Origin: Gordonia terrae
GTDB lineage: Bacteria; Actinomycetota; Actinomycetes; Mycobacteriales; Mycobacteriaceae
Reading direction: 5' to 3'
DNA: 64,000 bases
Assembly (NCBI RefSeq): GCF_001698225.1
Contig: NZ_CP016594.1
Span: 310,001-374,000 of the forward strand
In this document: piece by piece, positions 18,783 to 29,417 of the stretch
How positions within the stretch are numbered: position 1 is the first letter of the stretch
Layout: every line of letters starts with the position of its first letter
Notes under the pieces: model-generated
The model's database searches: none
What the model was told of the DNA's origin: nothing
The model's input: only the letters and a program-made list of their open reading frames with translations
Made by a program: the position numbers and the translations under genes

Positions 18783-18811
18783 TTGGCGGTGCCGTCACGC
18801 TGCATTAACGT
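18783..18811 (+). promoter_or_regulatory. Putative promoter of the luciferase-like oxidoreductase gene
   Basis: TTGGCG (18783-18788) and TAACGT (18806-18811) are separated by 17 bp and lie about 85 nt upstream of ATG 18897. Confidence 0.55.
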
Positions 18812-18896
18812 GTTGGGCTGGCCCGAGGAACACCGCGGACGCCGGAGGGCGCGCACGCGCCCTCACCCATCCGGCGATCACGACGAGAGGACAGCG

Positions 18897-19907
18897 ATGA
18901 CGCAACCCCCGAGCGATGCCGGTGGTGCCTCCTCCGGTTTGCGGAAGTTCCGCTTCGGCGCGGGTGGTGAGGGCAACAAGGACGAGGGCGGTGCCCGCAA
19001 GTTCGTCAAGCTCGCGCAGACCGCCGAGGAGTACGGCTACGACACCTTCGCGGTGCCCGACCATCTCGGCAACCAGGTCGGTCCGCTCGCGGCGCTGGGC
19101 GCGTTGACCCAGGCGACGAGCACGATCCGCCTGGCGACCTCGGTGCTCGCCAACGGCTGGCGCCACCCGGCCCTGCTCGCCAAGGAGGCCAACACGATCG
19201 ACGTCCTGAGCAAGGGACGTCTCGAGTTGGGCATCGGCGCCGGCTGGATGAAGGAAGAGTTCGACAAGGCCGGGATCGAGTTCGAGTCGCCCGGTGTGCG
19301 CATCCGTCGCCTCGATGAGGCGCTGACGGTCCTCGACGGCCTGATGCGTGGCGAGACGGTGAACTTCGACGGCGAGTTCTACCAGATCAACGGCCTCGAG
19401 GGCAGTCCTCGGCCGAGGCAGGGACCGCGTCCGCCGATCGCCGTGGGCGGCGGTGGACCCAAGATGCTGGCGCTGGCCGCCAAGCACGCCGACATCATCT
19501 CCGTCGCTCCCGGCACCACCACCGACGGCAAGATGAAGCTGTCCGACATGACCATCGCCAAGACCACCGAACGCGTCGACCGCATCCGTGAGGCCGCCGG
19601 CGACCGGTTCGACGATCTCGAGCTGAACTGGACGATCGCCGTCATCGTCATCACCGACGACCGGGTCGCCACCGCCGAGATGGCGTTGAAGGCCCTCGAA
19701 CAGGGCTATCCGCCGAACATCGCGCACGACACGGAGTTCACCGTCGACGACGTGCTGACCTCGCCGTACATCGCGATCGGCAGCTTCGACGAGATCGCCG
19801 ACCAGATCCGGGAGGTGCGTCGCCGTACCACCATGTCCTACGTCGGGGTCTTCCCGACGCAGATGGATGCTTTTGCGCCCGTGCTGGCGCAATTGAAGGG
19901 GGAGTAG
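18897..19907 (+). CDS. LLM-class F420-dependent oxidoreductase (TIGR03621-like)
   Basis: The 336-residue protein is a luciferase-like TIM barrel. Visible blocks are RKFVKLAQTAEEYGYDTFAVPDH, ATSVLANGWRHPALLAKEANTIDVLSKGR split over the third strand and helix, the GIGAGW motif, and PPIAVGGGGPKMLALAAKHAD. These are typical of the F420-using subfamily in actinobacteria; the cofactor is inferred from the family. GAGAGGA precedes ATG 18897 by about 5 nt. The gene has its own promoter and interrupts the lipase-fadD32 neighbourhood conserved in mycobacteria. The substrate is unknown. Some relatives act on envelope lipids such as keto- or hydroxymycolates, but nothing here proves that role. Confidence 0.85.
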   Translation: MTQPPSDAGGASSGLRKFRFGAGGEGNKDEGGARKFVKLAQTAEEYGYDTFAVPDHLGNQVGPLAALGALTQATSTIRLATSVLANGWRHPALLAKEANTIDVLSKGRLELGIGAGWMKEEFDKAGIEFESPGVRIRRLDEALTVLDGLMRGETVNFDGEFYQINGLEGSPRPRQGPRPPIAVGGGGPKMLALAAKHADIISVAPGTTTDGKMKLSDMTIAKTTERVDRIREAAGDRFDDLELNWTIAVIVITDDRVATAEMALKALEQGYPPNIAHDTEFTVDDVLTSPYIAIGSFDEIADQIREVRRRTTMSYVGVFPTQMDAFAPVLAQLKGE

Positions 19908-20021
19908 GATGGCCGACGGTCTCGCGACTCAACAGCGAGGTGACGGGTCGGTGAACCCGGGGGTGCGCGTCGAGGGGCGACGCGCACTCATGCGAAACCG
20001 AGCATGACGAACGCGAGTTTT

Positions 20022-20051
20022 TTCGTTGGGTAACTGGACGTGCGCTACCGT
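20022..20051 (+). promoter_or_regulatory. Possible promoter of fadD32-pks13
   Basis: TTCGTT (20022-20027) and TACCGT (20046-20051) are spaced by 18 bp in the 258-bp gap before fadD32. The -35 is weak. Confidence 0.35.
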
Positions 20052-20165
20052 ATCCCGCGGTCGGCACAGGACGTGGACGGCAGGACTGCGTGGTGGTGTC
20101 GCCAAGACCTCGCCGGAGATCTGCGCCCGCGTGGGGGAGTCCACGAGGGGGCACAGGAGTAATGA

Positions 20166-22067
20166 ATGCTGAGTACTGAACTCGAAGACTTTCTCGATGA
20201 GACCGGGAACATCTCTTTCAGCGAGGAAGCGACCCTGGTCGACTACGTCGAGCAGAACGTCCGCGAGCAGGCCGACACACTGGCCTACCGGTTCATCGAC
20301 TACAGCCGTGAGCGCGACGGGGAGCCGCAGGATCTGACCTGGGCGCAGTTCGGTAAGCGGCTGCGCGCGGTGGCGGCGCGTCTGCAGCAGGTCACGAAGC
20401 CGGGCGACCGTGTGGCGATTCTCGCGCCCCAGTCGCTCGAGTACGTGATCGGGTTCTTCGCGGCGCTCTATGCCAGCAACGTCGCGGTACCGCTGTTCTC
20501 CCCGGACGAGCCCGGCCACACCGACCGTCTGCACGCGGTCCTCGACGACTGCCGGCCGACCGCGATCCTGACCTCGACGAAGTCCGCCGAGGCGGTCCGC
20601 GATTTCTTCGCGCCGCTGCCGGCCAAGGAGCGCCCGCGCGTCATCGCCGTCGACGCGGTGCCGGATTCGGTGGGGTCGAGCTGGGTGGCACCGGTCGCCG
20701 GTCAGGACCACAACAAGGACACCGTGGCCTACCTGCAGTACACGTCGGGTTCGACGCGTGTCCCCGCAGGCGTGGAGATCACCTATCAGGCGGTCGCCGC
20801 CAACGTGCTGCAGATCTCCGACACCATCGGCATCGACCGGAAGGCGCGCGGCGTCACCTGGTTGCCCATGTTCCACGACATGGGCCTGCTGACCGTGATC
20901 CTGCCCGCACTCGGCGGTCGGTACATCACGATCATGAGCCCGCAGGCGTTCGTGCGTCGTCCGGGTCGCTGGATCAAGGAGCTGGCCGCGGCCGCCGACG
21001 GCGCCGAGACCTTCGCCGCCGCGCCCAACTTCGCCTTCGAGCACGCCGCCGCGCGCGGTCTGCCGAAGGACGGCGAGGAGCTGGATCTCTCGAACGTCAT
21101 CGGCCTGATCAACGGCTCCGAGCCGGTGACCGTCAGTTCGATGAAGAAGTTCAACGAGGCGTTCGCGCCCTACGGTCTGCCGAAGACGGCCATCAAGCCC
21201 TGTTACGGCATGGCCGAGGCCACGTTGTTCGTGTCGGCGACGCAGCGCGAGAACGAGGCGAAGATCGTCTACGTCGACCGCGACGACCTCAACGCCGGCA
21301 GCTTCACCCTCGTCGACGCCGATGCACCCAACGCGGTCGCGCAGGTGTCCTGCGGCCAGGTCGCGGTGAGCCAGTGGGCCACCATCGTCGACGCCGAGAC
21401 GGCGACCGAACAACCCGACGGCCACGTCGGCGAGATCTGGCTGCACGGGCTGAACATCGGCGCCGGCTACTGGAACAAGCCGGACGAGACGGTGGAGACG
21501 TTCCACAACAAGCTGGTCACCCCGCTCCCCGAGAACAGCCACGCCGAGGGTGCGCCCGCGGACGCGATCTGGATGCGGACCGGCGACTTCGGCGTCTGGC
21601 TCGACGGCGAGCTCTACATCACCGGGCGCGTCAAGGACCTGGTGATCGTCGACGGCCGCAACCACTACCCGCAGGACCTCGAGTACAGCGCGCAGGAGGC
21701 CAGCGACGCACTGCGCCCCGGCTTCGTCGCGGCGTTCTCGGTGCCGGCGAACCAGTTGCCCGGTGAGGTGTTCGAGTTCGCGGGCAGCGGCCTGAAGCCC
21801 GACGCCGACGACGCGTCCGAGCAGCTGGTCATCGTGGCCGAGCGCGGACCCGGTCGTAAGGCCGACCCGCAGGAGGTCGCCGACACCGTGCGCGCCGCGG
21901 TCGCCCAGCGTCACGGCGTGATGGTCCGCGACGTCCTCTTGGTGCCGGCCGGCTCGATCCCGCGCACGTCGTCGGGCAAGATCGCCCGTCGCGCGACGCG
22001 TGCCGCCTACATCGACGGCAGCCTCCGGGGTGGCTACAAGCAGACGGCGTTCCCGGACGCCGAGTAG
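20166..22067 (+). CDS. fadD32: Long-chain fatty acyl-AMP ligase / acyl-ACP synthetase FadD32
   Basis: Activates the very long meromycolic acid as acyl-AMP and loads it on the N-terminal ACP of Pks13. The 633-residue protein has the adenylate-forming P-loop [23 protein letters not shown], the GMAEATLF motif, TGDFG and the C-terminal [19 protein letters not shown] hinge. A TSSGKIAR segment carries the A10 lysine. The length and the FAAL-type insertion fit FadD32 rather than a CoA ligase. AGGAG lies 7 nt upstream of ATG 20166. Only 116 bp separate it from pks13, so they are probably cotranscribed. Confidence 0.96.
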   Translation: MLSTELEDFLDETGNISFSEEATLVDYVEQNVREQADTLAYRFIDYSRERDGEPQDLTWAQFGKRLRAVAARLQQVTKPGDRVAILAPQSLEYVIGFFAALYASNVAVPLFSPDEPGHTDRLHAVLDDCRPTAILTSTKSAEAVRDFFAPLPAKERPRVIAVDAVPDSVGSSWVAPVAGQDHNKDTVAYLQYTSGSTRVPAGVEITYQAVAANVLQISDTIGIDRKARGVTWLPMFHDMGLLTVILPALGGRYITIMSPQAFVRRPGRWIKELAAAADGAETFAAAPNFAFEHAAARGLPKDGEELDLSNVIGLINGSEPVTVSSMKKFNEAFAPYGLPKTAIKPCYGMAEATLFVSATQRENEAKIVYVDRDDLNAGSFTLVDADAPNAVAQVSCGQVAVSQWATIVDAETATEQPDGHVGEIWLHGLNIGAGYWNKPDETVETFHNKLVTPLPENSHAEGAPADAIWMRTGDFGVWLDGELYITGRVKDLVIVDGRNHYPQDLEYSAQEASDALRPGFVAAFSVPANQLPGEVFEFAGSGLKPDADDASEQLVIVAERGPGRKADPQEVADTVRAAVAQRHGVMVRDVLLVPAGSIPRTSSGKIARRATRAAYIDGSLRGGYKQTAFPDAE

Positions 22068-22183
22068 CGATCCTGCGGACCCGGGCGGGGTGAGTGCGTC
22101 GAGTTGCCGCGCCCGGACACCCCGCGGGCTCATAATGCACCCGGCACCAGTTCAGGTGCCCCGAGATCAGTAGTCTGGAAGCG

Positions 22184-25100
22184 ATGTCTGAACTGAATAC
22201 CGACGAGGCCCGCACCATCGATTCCGCCGCGTCCGGCACCGACGGTGAGACCGCCGGTGACCTCACCGTCGACCAGCTTCGTGACTGGCTGCGCGAGTGG
22301 GTGTCGCAGGCCACCGGGCTCCCCGTCGAGCAGATCGCCGTCGACCGTCCCATGGAGGAGCTCGGTCTCTCGTCCCGCGATGCGGTGGCGCTCGCCGCCG
22401 ACGTCGAGGACAAGACCGGGGTCATCCTCACCGCGACGGTGGTCTACAACCACCCCACGATCGCGACGCTCGCGCAGCGGATCATCGAGGGTGACCCGGA
22501 CGAGGGCCTCGACGGCGACGCGGACACCTTCTGGCAGCGCGAGCGCAGCGCCGAGGACGACATCGCGATCGTCGGACTCTCGACGCGGTTCCCGAAGTCG
22601 GGTACCACGCCCGAGTCCACCTGGGAGGCGCTGCTCGGCGGTGTCGACGGCATCTCCGAGCTGCCCGAGGACCGCTGGACCGAGTTCAAGGCCGATCCGC
22701 GTCTGGCCGAGGTGCTCGAGAACGCCAACACCCATGGCGGCTACCTCGACGACGTCCGGACGTTCGACGCCGACTTCTTCCAGATGAGTCCGCGCGAGGC
22801 CGAGATGGTCGACCCGCAGCAGCGGCTGGCGCTCGAACTGACCTGGGAGGCACTCGAACACGCGCACATCCCACCCAGCGACCTGAAGGGCGCGCCGGTC
22901 GGTGTGTTCATCGGGACGTCGACCAACGACTATCAGCTGCTGGCGACCCTCGGCCTGGGCGAGGGCGCCCAGGACACCGCGGCGTACGCGCTCACCGGTA
23001 CGTCGACCGCGATCGTCGCCAACCGCGTCTCCTACTTCTACGACTTCCGCGGTCCGTCGGTCGCGCTGGACACCGCGTGCTCGTCGTCCCTGGTCGCCGT
23101 CCACCAGGCCGTCCGCAGCCTGCGCACCGGCGAATCCGAGGTCGCCCTCGCGGGCGGCGTCAACATGATCATCAACCCGGCCGCCAGCCTCGGCTTCGAC
23201 AGCATCGGGGCGCAGGCGAAAGACGGTCACATCAAGGCCTTCTCGGCCGACGCCGACGGGATGATCCGCGCCGAGGGCGGCGGTCTCCTCGTCCTCAAGC
23301 GGATGTCCGATGCCCGGCGCGACGGCGACCGGGTCCTGGCGGTCATCGCCGGGTCCGCGGTCAACTCCGACGGCCGTTCGAACGGTCTGCCCGCCCCCAA
23401 CCCGGAGGCGCAGGTCGATGTGCTCCGGAGTGCGTACACCGACGCCGCGATCGACCCGCGCTCGGTGGACTACGTCGAGGCGCACGGCACCGGCACCATC
23501 CTCGGTGACCCCATCGAGGCCGACGCGCTGGGTCGCGTCGTCGGCAAGGGCCGTGCCCCCGAACAGCCGATGCTGCTGGGATCGGTCAAGACGAACTACG
23601 GCCACATGGAGTCGGCCGCGGGTGCCGGCGCTCTCGCCAAGGTCGTCCTGGCGATGCAGCACGGCGTCATCCCGGCCTCGCGGAACTACACCGGGCCCAA
23701 CCCGTACATCCAGTTCGACGCGACCAACCTGAAGGTCATCCCGGAGAACACCGAATGGCCGCGCTACTCCGGCCACGCCGTCGCCGGTGTCTCCGGGTTC
23801 GGCTTCGGCGGCACCAACGCGCACGTCGTCGTGCGCGAGGTGCGGCCCGAGGACCTCGAGCCGGCGTCTGCACCGGCCGGTGATGCGAGCGCGTCCGAGC
23901 TGCCCGCCTCGGCGTCGCTCGGCGACGAACCCGATCTCGACGACGACGACGTCTACCTGACCGAGGCCGAGCGCGCCGTGCTCGCCGCGCAGGCGAAGAA
24001 CCTCGATCCGGTGGTCGAGGAGACCGCACCCGACCCCGCCGCCGGCTTCGCGCCCTGCGCGGTCGAGGGTTCGGTTGTGCCGCTGGTCATCTCGGGATTC
24101 CTGCCGTCGCGCCGACGCAAGGCTGCCGCGGACCTGCTCGAGTGGCTCGAGTCCGACGCCGGCCGGTCGACACCGCTCGCCGACATCGGACGCGCACTGG
24201 CCCACCGCAACCACGGGCGCTCGCGCGCGGTCGTCATGGCCCGCACCCACGACGACGCGCTCACCGGTGTTCGCGCGATCGCCGACGGGAAGAGCAATCC
24301 GATTGTCTACTCGTCGGATTCGCCCGATGCGGCGTCGGCCGTCTGGTTGCTGTCGGGCTTCGGTTCGCAGCACCGCAAGATGGCCAAGCAGCTCTACACC
24401 GAGAACCCGATCTTCGCGAAGTACGTCGACCGCGTCGACGAACTGGTCCAAAACGAGCTCGGATACTCGATTGCGGAGATGTTCGTCGACGACGAGCAGA
24501 CCTACGGGATCGAGCAGAGCCAGGTCGGCATCTACACGATCCAGGTCGCGCTCGCCGACACCCTGCGTCACCACGGGGCGGAACCCGGTGTGCTCGTGCC
24601 GCATTCGATGGGTGAGGCCTCGGCCGCGTACATCAGCGGCGGTCTGTCGCTGGAGGATGCGACGCGTGTCATTTGCCAGCGATCACGGCTGATGGGTGAG
24701 GGCGAGTCGATGCTGCAGGGCGACGACATCCGTCTCATGGCGCTCGTCGAGTACAGCGCCGACGACATCAACGGCGTCCTCGTCGACTACCCCGATCTCG
24801 AGATCTGCGTCTACGCCGCGCCGACCCATACGGTCATCGGCGGGCCGGAGTCGCAGGTCGACGCCATCGTCGAGCGGGCCGAGAGCGAGGGCAAGCTCGG
24901 CCGGAAGCTGGCGACCAAGGGCGCCAGCCACACCTCGCAGATGGATCCGCTGCTGGGCGAACTCGCCTACGAGCTCACCGGCATCGAGCCGCTGCGCCCC
25001 ACCACCGGCTTCTACAGTTCGGTCGACCGCGAGGTCTTCTACCGTGCGGGTCACGAGCCCGTCCACACCATCGACTACTTCACCAAGGGGCTGCGCCACA

Positions 25101-27484
25101 GCGTGTGGTTCAGCCAGGCGATCGCGAAGTCGGTGGAGAACGGACACCGCACCTTCCTGGAGCTCTCGCCGAATCCGGCAGTGCTGATCTCCGTTGCGGC
25201 GGTGACCTTCTCGGCCGGACTGCACGATGCCGAGCTCATCGAGACGCTGCGGCGCAAAGAGGACGAGAGCTTCGGTCTCGTCAACGCGCTGCTGAAGCTC
25301 TACGTCCACGGTCACCCGGTCGACGTCGGATCGTTGTTCGGGACCGGCGAGCATGCCGCGATCCCGCGTACCCGCTTCGAGCGCAAGGAGTTCTGGCTCA
25401 CCGCCACCATCTCCTCGGGCGGCTCGGCCGGCAAGATCCCCGGTTCGCACGTGGCGTTGCCCGACGGCCGGCACGCCTGGGAGGTGAACGCCGCGGCGGT
25501 CACCGACCCGCGCGCGCTCGTCCACGCGGCGGCCGGACAGGTACTCGCCAACGCGTCCGTCGGCGCGGCCGTGACCCATGGCGAGGTCCCGACGACGGGT
25601 ACCGTCACCACGACGCTCAGCCCACACCCCGGCGGCGGCTCGGTCACCGTGCACGTCCGCCCGGACACCACCAAGGCGGACAAGAACTTCCGGTTGTTGT
25701 TCGAGGCGGTCGTCACCGGCGATCCCGACGCTTCCGCCGACAGCGCCCCGGCCGACACGGTGCAGGCCGGTGCCGGTGCGGCGGTCTTCGCCGACGACAA
25801 GGTGGTCGTCGAAGACGAGGTCATCGACGACATCGGCAACAAGTGGAGTCCGGAATCCGGTGAGCCCGTGGGTGATCGTCTCGCGATCATCGTCGGTGAG
25901 TCCATGGGCTACGACCCCGAGGACCTGCCGCGTGAGATCCCGCTCATCGAACTCGGTCTGGACTCGCTGATGGCGGTACGCATCAAGAACCGCGTCGAGT
26001 ACGAGTTCGACATCCCGCAGCTCCAGCTGCAGGCGATGCGGCAGGCGAATCTGGCCGACGTGCAGAAGTTCGTCGAATTCGCGGTCACGCATCGCGATCA
26101 GCTCGACGACCTGGCGCAGGCGGGCGACGGCGGCGAACTCGACACCGCTGCCCTGAACGCCTACATCGACGAGCAGAACGCGAAGGACGAGCCCGCCGAG
26201 GAGTCGCCCGAGCGCAAGCTCGAGGTCGCCGAAGACGCAGCCGACGTCGAGGCGGCGGTCGCCGACTCCCCGGCGCAGACGCCGACTGTGCCCGAGGCGG
26301 CCCCGACGGCAGCGCCGAGTCAGGCAGCACCGCAGGCGACCACGGACATCACATCGCAGCGGGCCGTCGCCGAGGCCGCCGGTTCGGACGTGCCGCCGCG
26401 AGATGCCGCCGAGCGCTTGACCTTCGGCACGTATGCGGTGGTCACCAAGGCCTCCGCCGGTGGCATCTTCAACAAGCTGCCGGTCCTGTCCGAGGACGTC
26501 GCCCAGCAGCTCACCGACCGGTTGAACGAGCGCACCGGAGGCGACATCGACGTCGAGGACATCCTCGACTCGGAGACGATCGAGGAGATGTCGAACTACG
26601 TTCGTGAGCACCTCGACGCCGGCGCGTCCACCGACGGTTTCCTGCGCTACCTGCGTCTGGTCCCGGACAGCAAGAAGGTCTACGACCCGTCTGCCGGCGA
26701 CCCGACCCCGATCCTGCTGTTCCATCCCGCGGGCGGCAACACGTCGGCGTACGAGGCGCTCCTCAAGCGTCTGCCCGAGGACCGGCCGGTCATCGGGTTC
26801 GATCGTGGGATCGAGGGGACGATCGAAGAGCGTGTGCGCGAATACCTTCCGCGCCTGCGCGAGCTGCAGCCACATGGTCCGTACGTGCTGGTCGGCTGGT
26901 CGTTCGGTGGCGCCCTGGCCTATGGGGTCGCGCAGCTCCTGCGCGAAGCCGGCGAAGAGGTGGCCTTCGTCGGTCTGATCGACGTGGTGCGTCCCCGCGC
27001 GGACATGACCGAGACCCCGGACAGCAAGCGGGCGCGGCTCGAGCGCTGGAAGGAGTTCGCGATCCGCAACTACGATCTCGACCCCGATGTGCCGATCCCG
27101 ATGGATCGTCTCGTGGAGGCCGACGACGAGGGGCAGTTCGCGATCATCATGGAGATGATGTCGATGTCGGGCACCAAGATCCCCGGCGGCATCATCGAGC
27201 ACCAGCGGACCTCGTTCATCGAGAACCGGGTGCTGAGCAGCATCGCCCCCGAACCCTATGACGGCAAGGTCGTCCTCTACCGGGCCGACAAGATGCACGC
27301 CGGGGCCATCGAACTCGAGCCGCAATGGGCTGAGATCGACGAGGACGGTCGCTGGGGCGAGGTGGTCGACGACCTGGAGATCATCCATGTCGGCGGCGAC
27401 CACCTGTCGATCGTCGACGAGCCGTACATCGGCCGGATCGGTAGCGATCTGGCCGCGCGGCTCGGGCGGATCGACGAGAAGTAG
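22184..27484 (+). CDS. pks13: Polyketide synthase Pks13 (mycolic acid condensase)
   Basis: Condenses the meromycoloyl chain with a carboxylated alpha-chain and transfers the resulting beta-keto product to trehalose. The 1766-residue protein has the canonical order ACP-KS-AT-ACP-TE. The N-terminal ACP carries S63 in LGLSS. The ketosynthase starts near residue 126, with C299 in DTACSSS and histidines in EAHGTGT and NYGHMES. The acyltransferase nucleophile is S808 in PHSMGE. The second ACP has S1261 in LGLDSL, and the thioesterase has S1573 in GWSFGG with GGDHLSIV holding the histidine. Linkers around 1300-1400 are acidic and Ala/Pro rich. Architecture and residues match M. tuberculosis Pks13, with slightly longer linkers. 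It lies between fadD32 and accD4 as expected. Confidence 0.97.
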   Translation: MSELNTDEARTIDSAASGTDGETAGDLTVDQLRDWLREWVSQATGLPVEQIAVDRPMEELGLSSRDAVALAADVEDKTGVILTATVVYNHPTIATLAQRIIEGDPDEGLDGDADTFWQRERSAEDDIAIVGLSTRFPKSGTTPESTWEALLGGVDGISELPEDRWTEFKADPRLAEVLENANTHGGYLDDVRTFDADFFQMSPREAEMVDPQQRLALELTWEALEHAHIPPSDLKGAPVGVFIGTSTNDYQLLATLGLGEGAQDTAAYALTGTSTAIVANRVSYFYDFRGPSVALDTACSSSLVAVHQAVRSLRTGESEVALAGGVNMIINPAASLGFDSIGAQAKDGHIKAFSADADGMIRAEGGGLLVLKRMSDARRDGDRVLAVIAGSAVNSDGRSNGLPAPNPEAQVDVLRSAYTDAAIDPRSVDYVEAHGTGTILGDPIEADALGRVVGKGRAPEQPMLLGSVKTNYGHMESAAGAGALAKVVLAMQHGVIPASRNYTGPNPYIQFDATNLKVIPENTEWPRYSGHAVAGVSGFGFGGTNAHVVVREVRPEDLEPASAPAGDASASELPASASLGDEPDLDDDDVYLTEAERAVLAAQAKNLDPVVEETAPDPAAGFAPCAVEGSVVPLVISGFLPSRRRKAAADLLEWLESDAGRSTPLADIGRALAHRNHGRSRAVVMARTHDDALTGVRAIADGKSNPIVYSSDSPDAASAVWLLSGFGSQHRKMAKQLYTENPIFAKYVDRVDELVQNELGYSIAEMFVDDEQTYGIEQSQVGIYTIQVALADTLRHHGAEPGVLVPHSMGEASAAYISGGLSLEDATRVICQRSRLMGEGESMLQGDDIRLMALVEYSADDINGVLVDYPDLEICVYAAPTHTVIGGPESQVDAIVERAESEGKLGRKLATKGASHTSQMDPLLGELAYELTGIEPLRPTTGFYSSVDREVFYRAGHEPVHTIDYFTKGLRHSVWFSQAIAKSVENGHRTFLELSPNPAVLISVAAVTFSAGLHDAELIETLRRKEDESFGLVNALLKLYVHGHPVDVGSLFGTGEHAAIPRTRFERKEFWLTATISSGGSAGKIPGSHVALPDGRHAWEVNAAAVTDPRALVHAAAGQVLANASVGAAVTHGEVPTTGTVTTTLSPHPGGGSVTVHVRPDTTKADKNFRLLFEAVVTGDPDASADSAPADTVQAGAGAAVFADDKVVVEDEVIDDIGNKWSPESGEPVGDRLAIIVGESMGYDPEDLPREIPLIELGLDSLMAVRIKNRVEYEFDIPQLQLQAMRQANLADVQKFVEFAVTHRDQLDDLAQAGDGGELDTAALNAYIDEQNAKDEPAEESPERKLEVAEDAADVEAAVADSPAQTPTVPEAAPTAAPSQAAPQATTDITSQRAVAEAAGSDVPPRDAAERLTFGTYAVVTKASAGGIFNKLPVLSEDVAQQLTDRLNERTGGDIDVEDILDSETIEEMSNYVREHLDAGASTDGFLRYLRLVPDSKKVYDPSAGDPTPILLFHPAGGNTSAYEALLKRLPEDRPVIGFDRGIEGTIEERVREYLPRLRELQPHGPYVLVGWSFGGALAYGVAQLLREAGEEVAFVGLIDVVRPRADMTETPDSKRARLERWKEFAIRNYDLDPDVPIPMDRLVEADDEGQFAIIMEMMSMSGTKIPGGIIEHQRTSFIENRVLSSIAPEPYDGKVVLYRADKMHAGAIELEPQWAEIDEDGRWGEVVDDLEIIHVGGDHLSIVDEPYIGRIGSDLAARLGRIDEK

Positions 27485-27534
27485 CGTCACTTGTTGCTCA
27501 TCGGAAACAGCGGTTGCGTAGAAAGTGAGACACC

Positions 27535-29085
27535 GTGACTGACACCACCGCAGGCAAGCTCGCCGACCTTCGTCAGAAGCTGGAGGCCGCCCGGGAACCG
27601 GGAGGCGAGAAGGCGCTCGCGAAACGCGCCGCGAAGGGGATCTGCTCTCCCCGTGAGCGTCTGAACATGCTCTTCGATCCCGGCACCTTCGTCGAGATCG
27701 GCGCGCTGGCGAAGATGCCGGGTGCGGCCGAGAGTGGTTACGGCGACGGTGTGGTCACCGGACACGGTCTGGTGCACGGCCGCCCGGTCGCGGCGTTCTC
27801 GCACGACCAGTCGGTCTTCGGCGGAACCGTCGGTGAGATGTTCGGCCGCAAGGTCGCCTCGCTGATGGAGTGGGCAGGCAAGATCGGCTGTCCCATGGTC
27901 GGTGTCAACGACTCGGCCGGAGCGCGGATCCAGGACGCCGTGACCTCACTCGCGTGGTACGCCGAGATGGGCCGTCGCAACGACCTGCTCTCCGGTCTCG
28001 CGCCGCAGATCTCGGTGATCCTCGGCAAGTGTGCCGGCGGCGCGGTGTACACCCCGGCGAACACCGACATCCTGGTGGCTGTCGAGGACAAGTCGTACAT
28101 GTTCGTCACCGGACCCGATGTGCTGAAACAGGTCAACGGCGAGGAGATCTCGGCCGAGGACCTCGGCAGCGCGCACAACCAGGCGCGTTGGGGCAACATC
28201 CATCACGTCGCCGTCGACGAGAAGTCCGCGTTCGACTGGGTCCGCGAGTACCTGCAGTACATGCCGTCGAGCGCCTACGAGCGCCCGCCGGTGATCAACC
28301 CGGGCCTCGAGCCGGAGATCACCGAGTCGGACCTGTCGCTCAACGACTTCATGCCCGACAACGACAATGCCGGGTACGACATGCACGACATCATCATCAA
28401 GCTGTTCGACGACGGCGCTTTCCATGAGGTCGGCGAGTTGTTCGCGCCCAACATCATCACCGGGTATGCCCGCGTGGACGGCCGTTCGGTCGGTGTGGTC
28501 GCCAATCAGCCGAGCGTGATGTCGGGTGTGCTGGACACCGATTCGTCGGAGAAGGCGACACGCTTCGTGCGCATCTGCAACGCCTTCAGCATCCCGCTGG
28601 TGTTCCTGGTGGACACCCCGGGCATCCTCCCGGGTCTCGCGGAGGAGCAGAAGGGCACCATCCGACGCTCCGGCCGCTTCCTCTACGCCTACGTCGAGGC
28701 CGATGTGCCCAAGGTGACCGTCGTGCTGCGCAAGGCCTACGGCGGCGCCTACGCGGTGATGGGCAGCAAGCACCTCGGTGCCGACGTCAACTTCGCCTGG
28801 CCCACCGCCAAGATCGCGGTCATGGGCGCCGAATCGGCGGCCGCCGTGCTGACCCGACGTCAGACCGAAGGTCTCTCGGCTGCCGAGGCGGACAAGATCC
28901 GCCGCGAGTTCATCGACTTCTACAACACGATGATGGCCACCCCGTACCTTGCCGCGGAGCGCGGGTACGTCGATGCCGTCATCGAACCCGCCGAGACCCG
29001 GCTGCAGCTCCGAAAGGCGTTGGCGCAGTTGCGCGACAAGGAGGTCCTCAAGACCCCGCGCAAGCACTTCCTGATGCCGATCTGA
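27535..29085 (+). CDS. accD4: Acyl-CoA carboxylase beta subunit AccD4
   Basis: Carboxyltransferase subunit that, with AccA3, AccD5 and AccE5 in mycobacteria, makes the carboxylated long acyl-CoA extender used by Pks13. The 516-residue protein has the two crotonase-like halves of a biotin-dependent carboxyltransferase. The N-terminal half has [16 protein letters not shown] and [12 protein letters not shown]; the C-terminal half has [31 protein letters not shown] and the closing [19 protein letters not shown] 27535 has only a weak purine-rich stretch upstream. It is 50 bp after pks13 and is the last gene of the plus-strand block, facing the emb genes across a repeat-rich hairpin region. Confidence 0.95.
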   Translation: MTDTTAGKLADLRQKLEAAREPGGEKALAKRAAKGICSPRERLNMLFDPGTFVEIGALAKMPGAAESGYGDGVVTGHGLVHGRPVAAFSHDQSVFGGTVGEMFGRKVASLMEWAGKIGCPMVGVNDSAGARIQDAVTSLAWYAEMGRRNDLLSGLAPQISVILGKCAGGAVYTPANTDILVAVEDKSYMFVTGPDVLKQVNGEEISAEDLGSAHNQARWGNIHHVAVDEKSAFDWVREYLQYMPSSAYERPPVINPGLEPEITESDLSLNDFMPDNDNAGYDMHDIIIKLFDDGAFHEVGELFAPNIITGYARVDGRSVGVVANQPSVMSGVLDTDSSEKATRFVRICNAFSIPLVFLVDTPGILPGLAEEQKGTIRRSGRFLYAYVEADVPKVTVVLRKAYGGAYAVMGSKHLGADVNFAWPTAKIAVMGAESAAAVLTRRQTEGLSAAEADKIRREFIDFYNTMMATPYLAAERGYVDAVIEPAETRLQLRKALAQLRDKEVLKTPRKHFLMPI

Positions 29086-29124
29086 CCGTCGTCCTGGATG
29101 GTCGAGGGCAACCCGTTTCCGCTC

Positions 29125-29402
29125 CCTGATCCGAAGAAGCGCACTGCTCCCTGAGCTCAGAGAACGACAGACCCCCCATCGCTCCCTGAGGTGCGAGGAG
29201 CGCAAGCGACGAGCCACGAAGGGCGGGCGAGCGTCGCACGTGACCCTTGGTGGCTCGCTTCGCTCGCACCTCAGGGAGCGGAGGGGGCTCGTCGCTGACA
29301 CCCCTCGCACCGACAGACTTCAACTCGACTCCTAGACCTCGATCGAAGTCTGCCGGTCGAGTTGAAGTCTGCCGGTCGCCCGCGGGCTCGCCCCTCAGGG
29401 AG
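29125..29402. repeat. Cluster of TCCCTGAG repeats with two inverted repeats between accD4 and embB
   Basis: Between convergent stops, several copies of CTCCCTGAG-type units occur. The largest (29181-29222) is mirrored by 29244-29280, identical over the outer 16 bases, giving a long hairpin. A second inverted repeat has 15-bp perfect arms, AGACTTCAACTCGAC (29315-29329) and its complement (29356-29370), with a 26-nt loop. Together they probably end transcription from both sides. The 29086-29417 gap holds no gene. Confidence 0.75.
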
Positions 29403-29417
29403 TGGGACGCACAGCGA

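Noticed and set aside
22130..27490. Large minus-strand frames opposite pks13
   Set aside because: Pks13 is fully supported by catalytic motifs; the antisense frames are a GC-bias artefact.
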